A stretch of 52,031 bases of DNA from Candidatus Saccharimonadota bacterium (GTDB lineage: Bacteria; Patescibacteriota; Saccharimonadia; Saccharimonadales; AQU-01), in assembly GCA_018499905.2 (NCBI GenBank), contig JAHBAU020000040.1:1-52031 (forward strand). Reading direction: 5' to 3'. The position numbers and the translations under genes are program-made. Below the pieces are notes generated by a model. That model saw nothing but the letters and a program-made list of their open reading frames with translations. It did no database searches and had not been told where the DNA came from. This document shows, piece after piece, positions 1-7,812 of the stretch; positions within the stretch are counted from its first letter, which is position 1, and every line of letters begins with the position of its first letter.

Positions 1-233
1 CCCTTAAAGTCCACCCCTTCCATCTCCATGATAAAGCCGAACATTGTGCCACCCTTACCGCTCGAAAAATCATGCCAGATCTGTTTTTCGGGGCTGACCA
101 TAAAACTGGCGGTTTTTTCATTCCCAAAAGGGCTTAGAACCTTAAAATTACGGCCAGCACGTTTGAGCTCAACGTAGCGACTCACGACGTCCTCAATACT
201 CAACCGAGCTTTTATATCCTCAACCGCATCCAT
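1..233 (-). CDS. dnaG: DNA primase DnaG, N-terminal part (runs off the window)
   Basis: Primase makes RNA primers at the replication fork. Only the first 78 codons are inside the window. The order of residues matches the N-terminal CHC2 zinc-finger domain of DnaG: an IxxVVxxYVxLKRAGxNFK segment (13-31), an NEKTASF segment (38-44), VSPEKQIWH (46-54) and GKGGTMFGFIMEMEGVDF (59-76). The four metal ligands are absent: the usual CPFH reads SPFG (34-37) and the usual CFGC reads DFSS (55-58). The fold is therefore recognisable but probably binds no zinc. Start is the ATG at 233. It is divergent from the gene at 296. Family assignment is secure from this segment; the catalytic domain cannot be checked here. 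Confidence 0.9.
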   Translation of the reverse strand, partial: MDAVEDIKARLSIEDVVSRYVELKRAGRNFKVLSPFGNEKTASFMVSPEKQIWHDFSSGKGGTMFGFIMEMEGVDFK

Positions 234-295
234 GTACACCAGTTTGGCATCTGTTGGTGTTGCTGTCCAGCGGTCGAAACAGTAAGATAGAGCTT

Positions 296-922
296 ATGCA
301 GCCCAACTTACCCGCACCATCACAAAACCCGTATGACTTTATTCTCAACAGCGGCCAGCCCCAAGTGCCGGGCAAAATGCCGCGTATATCCAGCGGCGGC
401 AGTGGTCAGAAACAGCGCATTATTTTTGTCGCAATCGCTGGTTTTATTGTCTTGATTCTTGGCATTATCGTTTTTAATATTCTGTCGAGCGCCGGCAAGG
501 GCAACACCACCTTGCTGAAGAATCTGGCGGCTGAGCAAACTGAGCTGATCCGGGTCTCTGACCTGGCTCTGACTAAGGCAAAATCAACCAAAGCCCGCAA
601 TTTGGCGGCATCCGCTACCATAACTATTAGAACTACGAAACAGCGAACTACAAAGTTGCTGTCTCTCAAAGGAGCCGAGGTAACGCCCAAAGAATTGGGG
701 GCAAAGCTAAATGACAAAACTGATGCAGCGCTGAATGCAGCTGAGCAGGCTAACCGTTATGACGAAGTTTACATTGAGTATATGCTTGGTGCTCTAGCAG
801 CCTATCAAAATAATCTCAAAACCGCCTACGACGCTAATACTGAAACAAACGATCGGGATGTCCTCAGTTCTGCCTTCGCCAGCACTGCACTGATTTACGA
901 GAATCAGACAGCCACTAATTAG
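296..922 (+). CDS. Single-pass membrane protein of unknown function
   Basis: A 208-residue protein I do not recognise. The N-terminal 40 residues are rich in Pro, Asn, Gln and Gly (begins MQPNLPAPSQNPYDF), followed by a basic stretch and one membrane helix (about 42-64). The rest is an Ala/Thr/Leu-rich, probably helical domain predicted to lie outside the membrane. The start was set at the ATG at 296, not at an upstream TTG at 254, because TAAGAT lies 13 bases before it, fitting the leaderless pattern of this window. It is divergent from dnaG. A cell-envelope role is inference from topology only. Confidence 0.7.
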   Translation: MQPNLPAPSQNPYDFILNSGQPQVPGKMPRISSGGSGQKQRIIFVAIAGFIVLILGIIVFNILSSAGKGNTTLLKNLAAEQTELIRVSDLALTKAKSTKARNLAASATITIRTTKQRTTKLLSLKGAEVTPKELGAKLNDKTDAALNAAEQANRYDEVYIEYMLGALAAYQNNLKTAYDANTETNDRDVLSSAFASTALIYENQTATN

Positions 923-1259
923 CTACGAGTTCATAAGAATGACGAATGAGGTCCTTGACCTCTTCCCACGGCACCTGACCGGTGAGCACGATGGTGTTCC
1001 AGTGCTTCTTGTTCAAATGATTGCCAGGCATGACTGATTCGTATTTTTCCCGCAAAAGTACTGCCAGCTGCGGGTCACACTTAAGGCTGATGCGTACTGG
1101 GTCCTTGCCTTCAGCTACCAAGGCAAACATTTTACCCTCATCATCTGCGTCCTGCCCGCGGTGTGTCACTTTGTAGACTGCCACGTCTTTGCCAAACGGA
1201 TAGGTTAGCTTGGCACCGGGGTACGTTAACAAGTAGATTTCGACCTCTTTGTGTGTCAT
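915..1259 (-). CDS. MmcQ/YjbR-like protein
   Basis: A 114-residue protein of the MmcQ/YjbR family, a small double-wing fold often annotated as DNA-binding though its role is not settled. Family signs visible are the Tyr-Pro-Gly-Ala...Tyr-Pro-Phe-Gly segment at the N-terminus, the Val-Arg-Ile-Ser-Leu-Lys-Cys-Asp-Pro strand, and MPGNHLNKKHWNTI (76-89) leading to the final helix. It starts five bases after the stop of the upstream membrane-protein gene, with a GAGGG Shine-Dalgarno inside that gene's end, so the two form an operon. Its 3' end overlaps the convergent gene by 8 bp. Confidence 0.85.
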   Translation of the reverse strand: MTHKEVEIYLLTYPGAKLTYPFGKDVAVYKVTHRGQDADDEGKMFALVAEGKDPVRISLKCDPQLAVLLREKYESVMPGNHLNKKHWNTIVLTGQVPWEEVKDLIRHSYELVAN

Positions 1260-1264
1260 TCTTA

Positions 1265-2401
1265 TCAGCCCTCTATTTTGCGGCTCGGCTTGTCAGTTTT
1301 ATGTTCTTTGGGTTCAGGGGATACAGCCGCTTCAGGTTCGGGCTCAGTAGCCGGTTCTTCATGAGCAGGCTTTGTTGACTCTGGTTGTTGGCTATCATTT
1401 TTCTGCCTGGTCACTAGCAACCCAACGACCATCGCCAGCCCGATCAACGTCACAATCACCGCAAAGGTCATCAACGAGCGCCAAAAATCGTTCCCAAGTC
1501 CTTGCAAACCATTGACGGCAACCGTCTTCAGACCCTGGCCAGCATCAGTAGAATTATTCACACTTTCATACAAGCGGTCCATGCCAACGCTCACCAGCCA
1601 AGCCTGCAGGAAAAGCACCAAGCCAACAGGTACAACCGTGCTTGCTATGGTCTTGACGCCGCGGCGTTTGGTTTCGCTAGCAAACAGCACCACCACTCCT
1701 CCGCCCAAGGCCAAGAAGCCGAAGACGTATGGTATGGCTTGGACCAACTGATATAGCCGTGGCAAACCTTCGAGTTTCTGGAACAGCGGCTGCGTATCGC
1801 TCCCCTCGCCGATCTTAACGTCACTAGCGGTAATGGTGGTATCCGGCAAGAACTCCTGGCTATTTTTGAGATCATCGACTGCCTTTTGGACATCGGCAGC
1901 TGGATCATAGCCTGGTACTTTACAGGCTACTTTGAGCACGTCGGAAGTGTCGGGAATCTGGCCAGGTGCACAATCTGGCAGTGCAGCGTATCGTTCTGTG
2001 GCGTACGTCCCGACCTTGGCAGCAAAGGTATTTTTGGCTTCGCTCAGTTCAATCGTGAACGCCGGTTGGCTAATCTCACCCTTTAGCCATGCATCAATAC
2101 TATCCACCACCTCTTCGGTGTTCGTCTTCAGAAATGCCGGCGACAGCGCTGCCTGCGCAGCCGCTTGCACACCAGGATCTTTTAACGGATTGATCTGACC
2201 GTTTTCCGGATTCTCCTCCACCGCTTGCTCGGCTTCTTCCAGTAAGGCGGGCACGATATTGTCATACACCTGCCCTTCGTTCAGCCACTTCTTCAGATTG
2301 CCGCCGTTAAACACGGCCAGAATCACCGCTGACATAACAGCGAGCAATAGACACAGTGATAAGAAAGAATTGGCCAGGAATACGATTATTTTCTTGAGCA
2401 T
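1265..2401 (-). CDS. Multi-pass membrane protein of unknown function
   Basis: A 378-residue protein I do not recognise. One membrane helix lies at the N-terminus (about 5-28), then roughly 180 residues of soluble, probably extracytoplasmic sequence rich in Ala, Glu and Asp. Three helices follow (about 215-240, 250-272 and 309-330), and the tail is a charged Pro/Glu/Lys-rich cytoplasmic segment. The reading frame stays open upstream to 2638, but that part runs antisense through the HIT gene and is unlike protein. I chose the ATG at 2401, which begins MLKKIIVFLANSF directly before the first helix. First gene of an operon with the MmcQ-like gene. Confidence 0.7.
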   Translation of the reverse strand: MLKKIIVFLANSFLSLCLLLAVMSAVILAVFNGGNLKKWLNEGQVYDNIVPALLEEAEQAVEENPENGQINPLKDPGVQAAAQAALSPAFLKTNTEEVVDSIDAWLKGEISQPAFTIELSEAKNTFAAKVGTYATERYAALPDCAPGQIPDTSDVLKVACKVPGYDPAADVQKAVDDLKNSQEFLPDTTITASDVKIGEGSDTQPLFQKLEGLPRLYQLVQAIPYVFGFLALGGGVVVLFASETKRRGVKTIASTVVPVGLVLFLQAWLVSVGMDRLYESVNNSTDAGQGLKTVAVNGLQGLGNDFWRSLMTFAVIVTLIGLAMVVGLLVTRQKNDSQQPESTKPAHEEPATEPEPEAAVSPEPKEHKTDKPSRKIEG

Positions 2402-2422
2402 TTGATTTGATAATACCACCTT

Positions 2423-2452
2423 TTGGACAAGCCTGCCCTTTAGCCTTAAGAT
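2423..2452 (+). promoter_or_regulatory. Promoter of the HIT-family gene
   Basis: TTGGAC (2423-2428), an 18-base spacer and TAAGAT (2447-2452). The expected start of transcription falls on or next to the ATG at 2459, so the mRNA would have no 5' leader. Confidence 0.7.
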
Positions 2453-2458
2453 AGGTGT

Positions 2459-2854
2459 ATGAATGACAGTATTTTTACCAAGATTATTAAGGGTGAGATC
2501 CCCTGTGCCAAAGTGTACGAGGACGACAAGACATTCGCCTTTTTGGATATACACCCAATCCAACCCGGTCATATATTGGTTATTACAAAGCAACAGGTTG
2601 AAAATTTTGAAGAACTTGACGATGAAACGCTGGCTCATCTATTCCGAACCGTCAAAAAAGCTGCCTTGAAGATCAAAAGCACTTTTAACCCTGTAAAGGT
2701 TGGTGTACGGATAGAGGGCTTTGACGTTCCACATGTGCACGTTCACGTTTACCCTTGTAACACGGCCGAAGAGTTTCATGGCGATATGAATCGCACCCAA
2801 ATCGAGCCAGATTTTAAGGCGTTAGACGAGTTGGCTGAGCGCTTACGATTCTGA
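2459..2854 (+). CDS. HIT-family nucleotide hydrolase/transferase
   Basis: A 131-residue histidine-triad protein. These small cytosolic enzymes hydrolyse nucleoside phosphoramidates, dinucleoside polyphosphates or similar compounds through a His nucleophile. The defining motif HxHxH is present (His92, His94, His96 in PHVHVHVYP). The N-terminal FTKIIKGEIPCAKVYEDD and the DIHPIQPGHILVI segments are also typical. Length is normal for the bacterial HinT-like group. Substrate cannot be read from sequence. Promoter elements place transcription start at the ATG. Confidence 0.95.
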   Translation: MNDSIFTKIIKGEIPCAKVYEDDKTFAFLDIHPIQPGHILVITKQQVENFEELDDETLAHLFRTVKKAALKIKSTFNPVKVGVRIEGFDVPHVHVHVYPCNTAEEFHGDMNRTQIEPDFKALDELAERLRF

Positions 2855-2872
2855 ATCGTATTGCCGTGATGC

Positions 2873-2878
2873 TATAAT
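2873..2878 (+). promoter_or_regulatory. -10 box of the 55-residue membrane protein gene
   Basis: Perfect TATAAT, 12 bases upstream of the ATG at 2885, consistent with leaderless transcription. No clear -35 box. Confidence 0.6.
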
Positions 2879-2884
2879 TTGCTT

Positions 2885-3052
2885 ATGAGTAATGCAGTTA
2901 TTGCCTTTTTGTTTGCAGTCAGCGCCGCTACCTGGATTTACGCAAAAGTACAGCATCGAACCTTAAGCGGGCAGACTGGTGCCATCGTGGCCGGTGTTGC
3001 TGGTTTCATTTTATTCTTTGTATTTTGGTCAATCATAAATATATTCTTCTAG
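2885..3052 (+). CDS. Small two-helix membrane protein (55 aa)
   Basis: Short gene of 55 residues, starting MSNAVIAFLFAVSAATWIY. Two hydrophobic helices (about 3-20 and 33-55) are joined by a short polar loop containing KVQHRTLSGQTG. A consensus TATAAT 12 bases before the ATG supports expression as a separate leaderless transcript. I infer, without a search, that it is a conserved small protein of this lineage. Function unknown; the short charged loop and paired helices would suit a small membrane subunit. Confidence 0.65.
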   Translation: MSNAVIAFLFAVSAATWIYAKVQHRTLSGQTGAIVAGVAGFILFFVFWSIINIFF

Positions 3053-3082
3053 TAAAATTCTAGCCGTATAGTACTAATTACT

Positions 3083-3111
3083 TTGCCGAAACTATTATTA
3101 GTTGGTATCAT
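3083..3111 (+). promoter_or_regulatory. Promoter of the XRE-HAD fusion gene
   Basis: TTGCCG (3083-3088), a 17-base spacer and TATCAT (3106-3111), 12 bases before the ATG at 3118. Predicted leaderless start. Confidence 0.6.
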
Positions 3112-3117
3112 ACGGCT

Positions 3118-3957
3118 ATGGATGAGAAGAGTTTGGGCAAACGCCTGCAAGAGGCCAGGCGAAGTGCGGGTTTGACGCAACAAGAACTGTGTCATAAGGC
3201 CGGCTTAAGTTATTCCACCTTAGCCAAAATTGAGCGCGGTGCCATAAAATCACCCTCAATATTTACCATTGTCCAAATTGCCGCTGCTGTTGGTACGACT
3301 CTTGATGAACTCATGGGACAGCCGACCAGCACTAAGCAAACCAAACTCAGCAAATCAGGGATCAGTTTTGTGTTTTTTGATGTCAACGGCTGCTTGCTCC
3401 GATTCTTCCATAGCGCTTTTACGCGACTTGCTGAAAAATCAGGCGCACCAGCCGATTTGATCGAAACTACCTTCTGGCACTATAACGACGCGGTTTGCAG
3501 TGGCAAGATGCCTTTGGCCGATTTTAATAAAATCCTTGGTAAACAGCTGGATATACCAGGGTTGGACTGGAAAGATTATTACCTAAGCGCCGTTGATCCG
3601 ATCAAAGAGATGCACGACCTCGTCACCTGGGCCTCTAAGCACTACCATGTGGGCCTGCTCACTAATATCATGCCGGGTTTTGTGACAACACTGAAGAAAC
3701 AGGGCCTCATCCCCAACATTCACTACGACGCCATTATCGATTCATCAGAAGTCGGCTATATCAAACCTGACCGCGAGATTTATGAAGCTGCTCAAGCTAA
3801 AGCCGGGGTATCAGCCAGTGAAATTCTGTTGATTGATGATAGCCGCACGAACATTATGGCCGCCGAGCGCCTTGGCTGGCATGTGCTGTGGTTTGACGAC
3901 TTTAGGCCCAAAGATTCGGTTACCCGCGTCAAAGCCGCGCTTGAGCTGGCAGAATAA
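3118..3957 (+). CDS. XRE-type DNA-binding domain fused to a HAD-like hydrolase domain
   Basis: A 279-residue two-domain protein. Residues 7-66 are an XRE/Cro helix-turn-helix (LTQQELCHKAGLSYSTLAKIERG). Residues 82-275 are a HAD-superfamily domain: motif I FFDVNGCLL with Asp88, motif II Thr182 (LLTN), motif III Lys216 (KPD) and motif IV Asp240-Asp241 (LLIDDS). The second Asp of motif I, usually the acid/base in phosphatases, is Asn90, so phosphatase activity may be lost or altered. The cap between motifs I and II resembles the haloacid dehalogenase/YihX-type helical cap. It could be a regulator sensing a phosphorylated metabolite; that is inference. It is transcribed alone. Confidence 0.88.
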   Translation: MDEKSLGKRLQEARRSAGLTQQELCHKAGLSYSTLAKIERGAIKSPSIFTIVQIAAAVGTTLDELMGQPTSTKQTKLSKSGISFVFFDVNGCLLRFFHSAFTRLAEKSGAPADLIETTFWHYNDAVCSGKMPLADFNKILGKQLDIPGLDWKDYYLSAVDPIKEMHDLVTWASKHYHVGLLTNIMPGFVTTLKKQGLIPNIHYDAIIDSSEVGYIKPDREIYEAAQAKAGVSASEILLIDDSRTNIMAAERLGWHVLWFDDFRPKDSVTRVKAALELAE

Positions 3958-4056
3958 TGCTTCAGACGGTCACATGACCTAAAAGGCTAATTTTGAATGA
4001 CGAATTCTGAATTCTGAATCAAATTCGAAATTCGATTTTCAAAATTCGAAATTTAC
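3958..4056. repeat. Short A+T-rich spacer of nested GAATTC/TTCGAA palindromes
   Basis: The gap between two convergent genes holds overlapping near-palindromes built from GAATTCTGAATTC and AAATTCGAAATT units (about 4000-4055). It can fold into several hairpins and may end transcription in both directions, but there is no clear GC-rich stem plus T-run. Confidence 0.4.
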
Positions 4057-6618
4057 CTACAATGTGATGCCATATTTTTGGGCTTGCGCGCTAATAGTCT
4101 CAAGTGCCGCTTGAGCATCAGCCAGCTGTTCCCTGCTCTGCTCGACAAGCACTTTTGGTGCATGATCAACATATGAATTATTACCTAACCTGCCTTCAAG
4201 CTGAGCGATGCGACTGCGCGTCTCTTGCAATCGTTCTTGCAGTAAGCTGCCGTATCTCTGCAAGGTGTCGTTATCAACGTCGAGCCACACCTGCTGCCTG
4301 GTTTGTGTTAGCCGGACCCCCTGGCCATCTGTCACTTCTTTAACCGCGGCAACTTTCGCTAAGCGCTTAATAAGTTCTGCGTTGTCGTTAATAAGCGGTG
4401 CATCCTTGTAATATAGCGTCCGGCCGCGAGCGTTGAGTTCTACCATGAGTGCTCGGGTTTCCTGTACAACGCCTATCAGCTGCTCAAACGCATCAGCTTC
4501 ATCTGCTGATCCCTTCGGTGGTGTAGGCCACTGACTCGTCGCTAAGAAACTTCCCTCTTCCCAGGCCAACGTCTGCCAGATTGTCTCGGTGACAAATGGC
4601 GCAAACGGATGGACAAGCTTTAAGATTGTCTCCAATCCATACGCCAGGACGCTCAGATTCAGCTCAGCTTTAGAGGCTTCAATATACCAATCTGCAAAGT
4701 CATCCCAGACCAAGTGGTAGACCGTATCCCAGGCCTCGCCAAAGCGATAGGTATCGAGCGCGTCACATATAGCTTGCATAGATTGTTGTAACTTCCACAA
4801 TATCCAATGGTCCGCCATGGTTTGTGGGTTTGGCTCTCTATTCAGGTCCTTCGTGTCACCAATCTTCTCTTCACAATAACGGGCAATATTCCATAGTTTG
4901 TTGCAGAAATTTCGGCCGCCAGTGGCTTTCACATCAGTGTATGGCTGATTAGCGCCAGCTACTGCATTGGTAATTAGGCCCAGCCGTAAGGCATCGGCGC
5001 CAAACTTTTCGAGTTGTTCGACCGGGTTCACGACGTTACCTTTACTCTTACTCATCTTTTGGCCATCAGGCCCAAGCACTAAACCATGGAGATACACATC
5101 TTTAAACGGCACCTCGTCCGTCACATACAATCCGAGCATAATCATTCGACTTACCCACGGGTACAAAATGTCAGAAGCCGTCTCCATAAGATTCGTTGGG
5201 TAAAACTTCTTAAAGTCATCGCCGTCAGGATAATTAGTGGTCACAAACGGCCACTGCCCGCTCGAAAACCACGTATCAAAAACATCAGGATCACGGTGGT
5301 AGGTTTTACCGTCGACCTCGATAATCTCTTGGTCAACCCGCTCGTCATAAATCCAATCGTCAGCATCATCGACGTTCTGGAAAGCAGGGATCGGGATACC
5401 CCAGGCAATCTGGCGGCTGACATTCCAGTCACGCAGATTTTGCAAATACTCAATGAGCTGTTTGCGCTTAGATTCCGGATGAAAAGCAATACGTTTCTCT
5501 TCTAAAGCTTTGATGGCCGGCTTTGCCAACCGATCCATATCGACAAACCACTGTTCCATCAGCATTGGCTCAATAATCGTGCCGCATTTGTAGCACTTCC
5601 CCATGCGGTTTTGGTAGTGTTCGTCCACCTTAATCAGCATGTTCTTCTCTTTAAGCGCAGCAACAATTGCTTTGCGGGCTTCAAGCACGGTCATCCCACG
5701 GAACCGCCCTGCCCGTTCGTTCAGCGTACCATCGTGATCAATCACTCTGACTGCCGGTAAATTATGCCTTTGGGCCGCCTCCCAGTCGTCAAATGAATGC
5801 GCAGGAGTAATCTTGAGCACCCCTGTTCCAAAGCTCATATCCACCATTTCATCGGCAATCACCATAATTTCAAACGGACCGTTCACGCCTTCTACGGTAA
5901 CAGTCTTGCCAACCATGTCTTTATACCGTTCGTCATCTGGATGAACTGCTACTGCCGTATCGCCAAATTTAGTCTCAGGACGAGTAGTGGCCACCACAAA
6001 CGGCCCATACTGCATGTAGTACAGCGGCGTCGTGGCATCTTCGTAGGCCACCTCAATATCGGCAAAGCCCGTGCGGTGCTTTGTGCAGTAATTAACCAGT
6101 CGCTCACCTCTGTAAATGAGGCCGTCGTCCCACAGTTTTTTGAAGGTATTGAACGCGGTACGAACCACCTTTTCATCCAGTGTAAAGGTAAACCGGCTCC
6201 AGTCACAGCTGGCTCCTAGTGCTCTAAACTGCTGAAAAAAGGTCTCTTTGTTGTCAGCAACAAAATCCCACACCTGTTGATACAACTCTTCTCTAGAGTA
6301 ATCAAAACGGCTCTTTCCTTCTTTTTCCAGGCGTTTTTCATAGACGACCCAGGTTTCAAAGCCAGCATGGTCGGCCCCAGGCAGCCATAAAGCTGCCTTC
6401 CCTTGCATGCGCGCGTATCTGGTAACGATATCTTCGACGGTGACAAACAAACAGTGGCCAACGTGCAACGGCGCATTGGCATTTGGCGGCGGCATGACCA
6501 TCGAGAATGTACCCTTGTTACCAAAACGGTTCTCGGGCTTAAAAACATCTCCCTTTTCCCATAGAGCATAAATATCACTCTCGTACTTCTCTGGTTCGTA
6601 CACCTTCGGTAAATTCAC
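4057..6618 (-). CDS. valS: Valyl-tRNA synthetase
   Basis: An 853-residue class I synthetase that charges tRNA-Val in the cytoplasm. The HIGH motif appears as HVGH after PPPNANAPL, and KMSKS as KMSKSKGN. The GADHAGFETW segment and the long connective (editing) domain are of the ValRS type, a CxxC pair (CYKC) sits near the middle, and a heptad-like C-terminal coiled-coil arm is present. Length is in the normal range. The start is GTG at 6618, with an AGGAG Shine-Dalgarno about ten bases upstream. Unlike most genes here it has a long structured leader (6619-6855) with its own promoter, which suggests control at RNA level. Confidence 0.97.
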   Translation of the reverse strand: MNLPKVYEPEKYESDIYALWEKGDVFKPENRFGNKGTFSMVMPPPNANAPLHVGHCLFVTVEDIVTRYARMQGKAALWLPGADHAGFETWVVYEKRLEKEGKSRFDYSREELYQQVWDFVADNKETFFQQFRALGASCDWSRFTFTLDEKVVRTAFNTFKKLWDDGLIYRGERLVNYCTKHRTGFADIEVAYEDATTPLYYMQYGPFVVATTRPETKFGDTAVAVHPDDERYKDMVGKTVTVEGVNGPFEIMVIADEMVDMSFGTGVLKITPAHSFDDWEAAQRHNLPAVRVIDHDGTLNERAGRFRGMTVLEARKAIVAALKEKNMLIKVDEHYQNRMGKCYKCGTIIEPMLMEQWFVDMDRLAKPAIKALEEKRIAFHPESKRKQLIEYLQNLRDWNVSRQIAWGIPIPAFQNVDDADDWIYDERVDQEIIEVDGKTYHRDPDVFDTWFSSGQWPFVTTNYPDGDDFKKFYPTNLMETASDILYPWVSRMIMLGLYVTDEVPFKDVYLHGLVLGPDGQKMSKSKGNVVNPVEQLEKFGADALRLGLITNAVAGANQPYTDVKATGGRNFCNKLWNIARYCEEKIGDTKDLNREPNPQTMADHWILWKLQQSMQAICDALDTYRFGEAWDTVYHLVWDDFADWYIEASKAELNLSVLAYGLETILKLVHPFAPFVTETIWQTLAWEEGSFLATSQWPTPPKGSADEADAFEQLIGVVQETRALMVELNARGRTLYYKDAPLINDNAELIKRLAKVAAVKEVTDGQGVRLTQTRQQVWLDVDNDTLQRYGSLLQERLQETRSRIAQLEGRLGNNSYVDHAPKVLVEQSREQLADAQAALETISAQAQKYGITL

Positions 6619-6855
6619 CGATAGCTCTCCTGTTCTATATCAGTTCATCTAAATAATAACACCCCTGTTATGTGTAAGACAACAACAGGGGTAAAAATTT
6701 CATGTGAAAAGCAAAAGAATAATAAAGCTTTGATCTTCCCTGATCCATAGCCTACCATCCCACCGACCGATACTAGGGTTTGTTTTTGCCCACTCGGACT
6801 TGGTAGCCGAGCTGTCCCAAGATAGAAACAGCCGGGCTACCGGTTTTTGTTTTCA
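6619..6855 (-). promoter_or_regulatory. Structured 5' leader of valS, candidate attenuator or riboswitch-like RNA
   Basis: From a predicted start near 6855 the leader of about 237 nt carries a long hairpin (6802-6841: GGTAGCC and GCTGT arms, 12-base loop). A second hairpin (6793-6811, CTCGG/CCGAG) shares bases with the first and so excludes it. Near the gene a 9-bp hairpin (6661-6692, ACCCCTGTT/AACAGGGGT) is followed on this strand by GTTATTATTT, a weak terminator shape. A Shine-Dalgarno comes next. The arrangement fits transcription attenuation of a synthetase gene. I could not recognise a canonical T-box sequence. On the other strand the large hairpin is followed by a broken T-run and could also end a plus-strand RNA. 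Confidence 0.5.
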
Positions 6856-6861
6856 CCAATT

Positions 6862-6890
6862 AGCATACCCCGAGTTATAAGCATGAGCAA
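6862..6890 (-). promoter_or_regulatory. Promoter of the valS leader
   Basis: On the minus strand: TTGCTC (6890-6885), a 17-base spacer and TATGCT (6867-6862). It lies back to back with the promoter of the gene at 6946; the two -35 boxes are two bases apart. Confidence 0.6.
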
Positions 6891-6892
6891 TA

Positions 6893-6921
6893 TTGACAGT
6901 TGTATATTTTTATGCTAAGAT
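6893..6921 (+). promoter_or_regulatory. Promoter of the methyltransferase-like gene
   Basis: Consensus TTGACA (6893-6898), a 17-base spacer and TAAGAT (6916-6921). It would give a leader of about 18 nt before the ATG at 6946. No Shine-Dalgarno is visible. Confidence 0.75.
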
Positions 6922-6945
6922 TTGTAAAGAATTGTAAAACAAAAA

Positions 6946-7746
6946 ATGCCAGAAATACCTACACCCGATCAGAACAATGTTGACCCCTACCCAAGAAATT
7001 GGAGTCTTGAGTTTCCTGATCCTGAAACATGGATAGCACAGTCCCGAACATTCTCTGCAGAAGAAATTCATGAGTATGGCGCCCATGCAATGCATTGGCT
7101 GTATGACAAGCTAGGGGATAGAGCTACAGGCGTAGTTACCGTGCGCAATAACAGAGAAGACGCACAGCTGCCCGGTCGACAGATATATGAGAGTCAGCAA
7201 CAGTGGGGGAGTGTTGACCCTGCAGCGGTCGCTGAAGCCGGATTATCTATCGAATTCGGGGGCCCGACCAGATATAAACCCGGCAATATCTTGCCATATC
7301 ACACACCAGACTTTGTTTCGAATATTACCACCGATCAAGAGATTAATAATAATGGGCAAAGGGCTTTGGGCTCAGTCGATTTTTTGGCAAATGCTGGTCA
7401 AATGCCAGTAGCGTCCGAAAGTCTGGGCTCGGTAGTGGTTTCAGATCTGCCTGACATCACAGGATTTCCTGATGATTTTGCTGATGGCACGCGAGATTCT
7501 TGGCGTAACCTTCGTGAGCGGGCGATTACAGAGGCGGAAAGAGTAATAAAGCCAGGTGGCTATCTTGTTTGGAATGGTAGTCGTAAGGAAGATTTTGATC
7601 AGATAACCCAGCTTGGTCTCCAGCCACTCAGCCTCAACGTGCGGCATTCTGTAATCCATGAACCGATTTCGAATACCTATACAGACCCCACCATGCTTGT
7701 TAACGGCGTGTACCAAAAACCAGTGGTGCAAGTTTCAGACATTTGA
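6946..7746 (+). CDS. Diverged class I SAM methyltransferase-like protein
   Basis: A 266-residue protein. The C-terminal part carries a pattern common after the catalytic strand of class I methyltransferases (AERVIKPGGYLVWNG, about 203-217). A segment LSIEFGGPT around 100 could be a degenerate SAM-binding motif I. A VVVSDLPD strand precedes a spacer of the length expected in this fold. The N-terminal 90 residues match nothing I know. The weak glycine motif leaves catalytic competence open. Downstream lies a separately promoted membrane protein gene. Treat the family assignment as moderate and the substrate as unknown. Confidence 0.55.
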   Translation: MPEIPTPDQNNVDPYPRNWSLEFPDPETWIAQSRTFSAEEIHEYGAHAMHWLYDKLGDRATGVVTVRNNREDAQLPGRQIYESQQQWGSVDPAAVAEAGLSIEFGGPTRYKPGNILPYHTPDFVSNITTDQEINNNGQRALGSVDFLANAGQMPVASESLGSVVVSDLPDITGFPDDFADGTRDSWRNLRERAITEAERVIKPGGYLVWNGSRKEDFDQITQLGLQPLSLNVRHSVIHEPISNTYTDPTMLVNGVYQKPVVQVSDI

Positions 7747-7776
7747 AATAAGTAATAATCTCTAATGTGAGGTACA

Positions 7777-7806
7777 TTGACAAATGTTAAGTTTTATGGT
7801 TATATT
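7777..7806 (+). promoter_or_regulatory. Promoter of the two-helix membrane protein gene
   Basis: TTGACA (7777-7782), a 17-base spacer and TTATAT or TATATT (7800-7806). The start of transcription should coincide with the ATG at 7813. This rules out reading the TTG of the -35 box as a start codon. Confidence 0.75.
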
Positions 7807-7812
7807 AATTCT

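Noticed and set aside
2402-2638. N-terminal extension of the membrane protein ending at 1265
   Set aside because: The open frame runs antisense through the HIT gene and its promoter, and the extra 79 residues lack any protein-like pattern. A good signal-type start lies at 2401.
6661-6860. Assigning the valS leader to T-box, SRP RNA, tmRNA, 6S or RNase P RNA
   Set aside because: None of the signature sequences of these RNAs is present (no canonical T-box AGGGTGGNACCGCG, no SRP core loop, no RNase P core). Left as an unassigned structured leader.
7744-7746. Reassigned TGA codon, as in some CPR groups
   Set aside because: TGA ends several genes at the expected places and no well-conserved protein contains an internal TGA.
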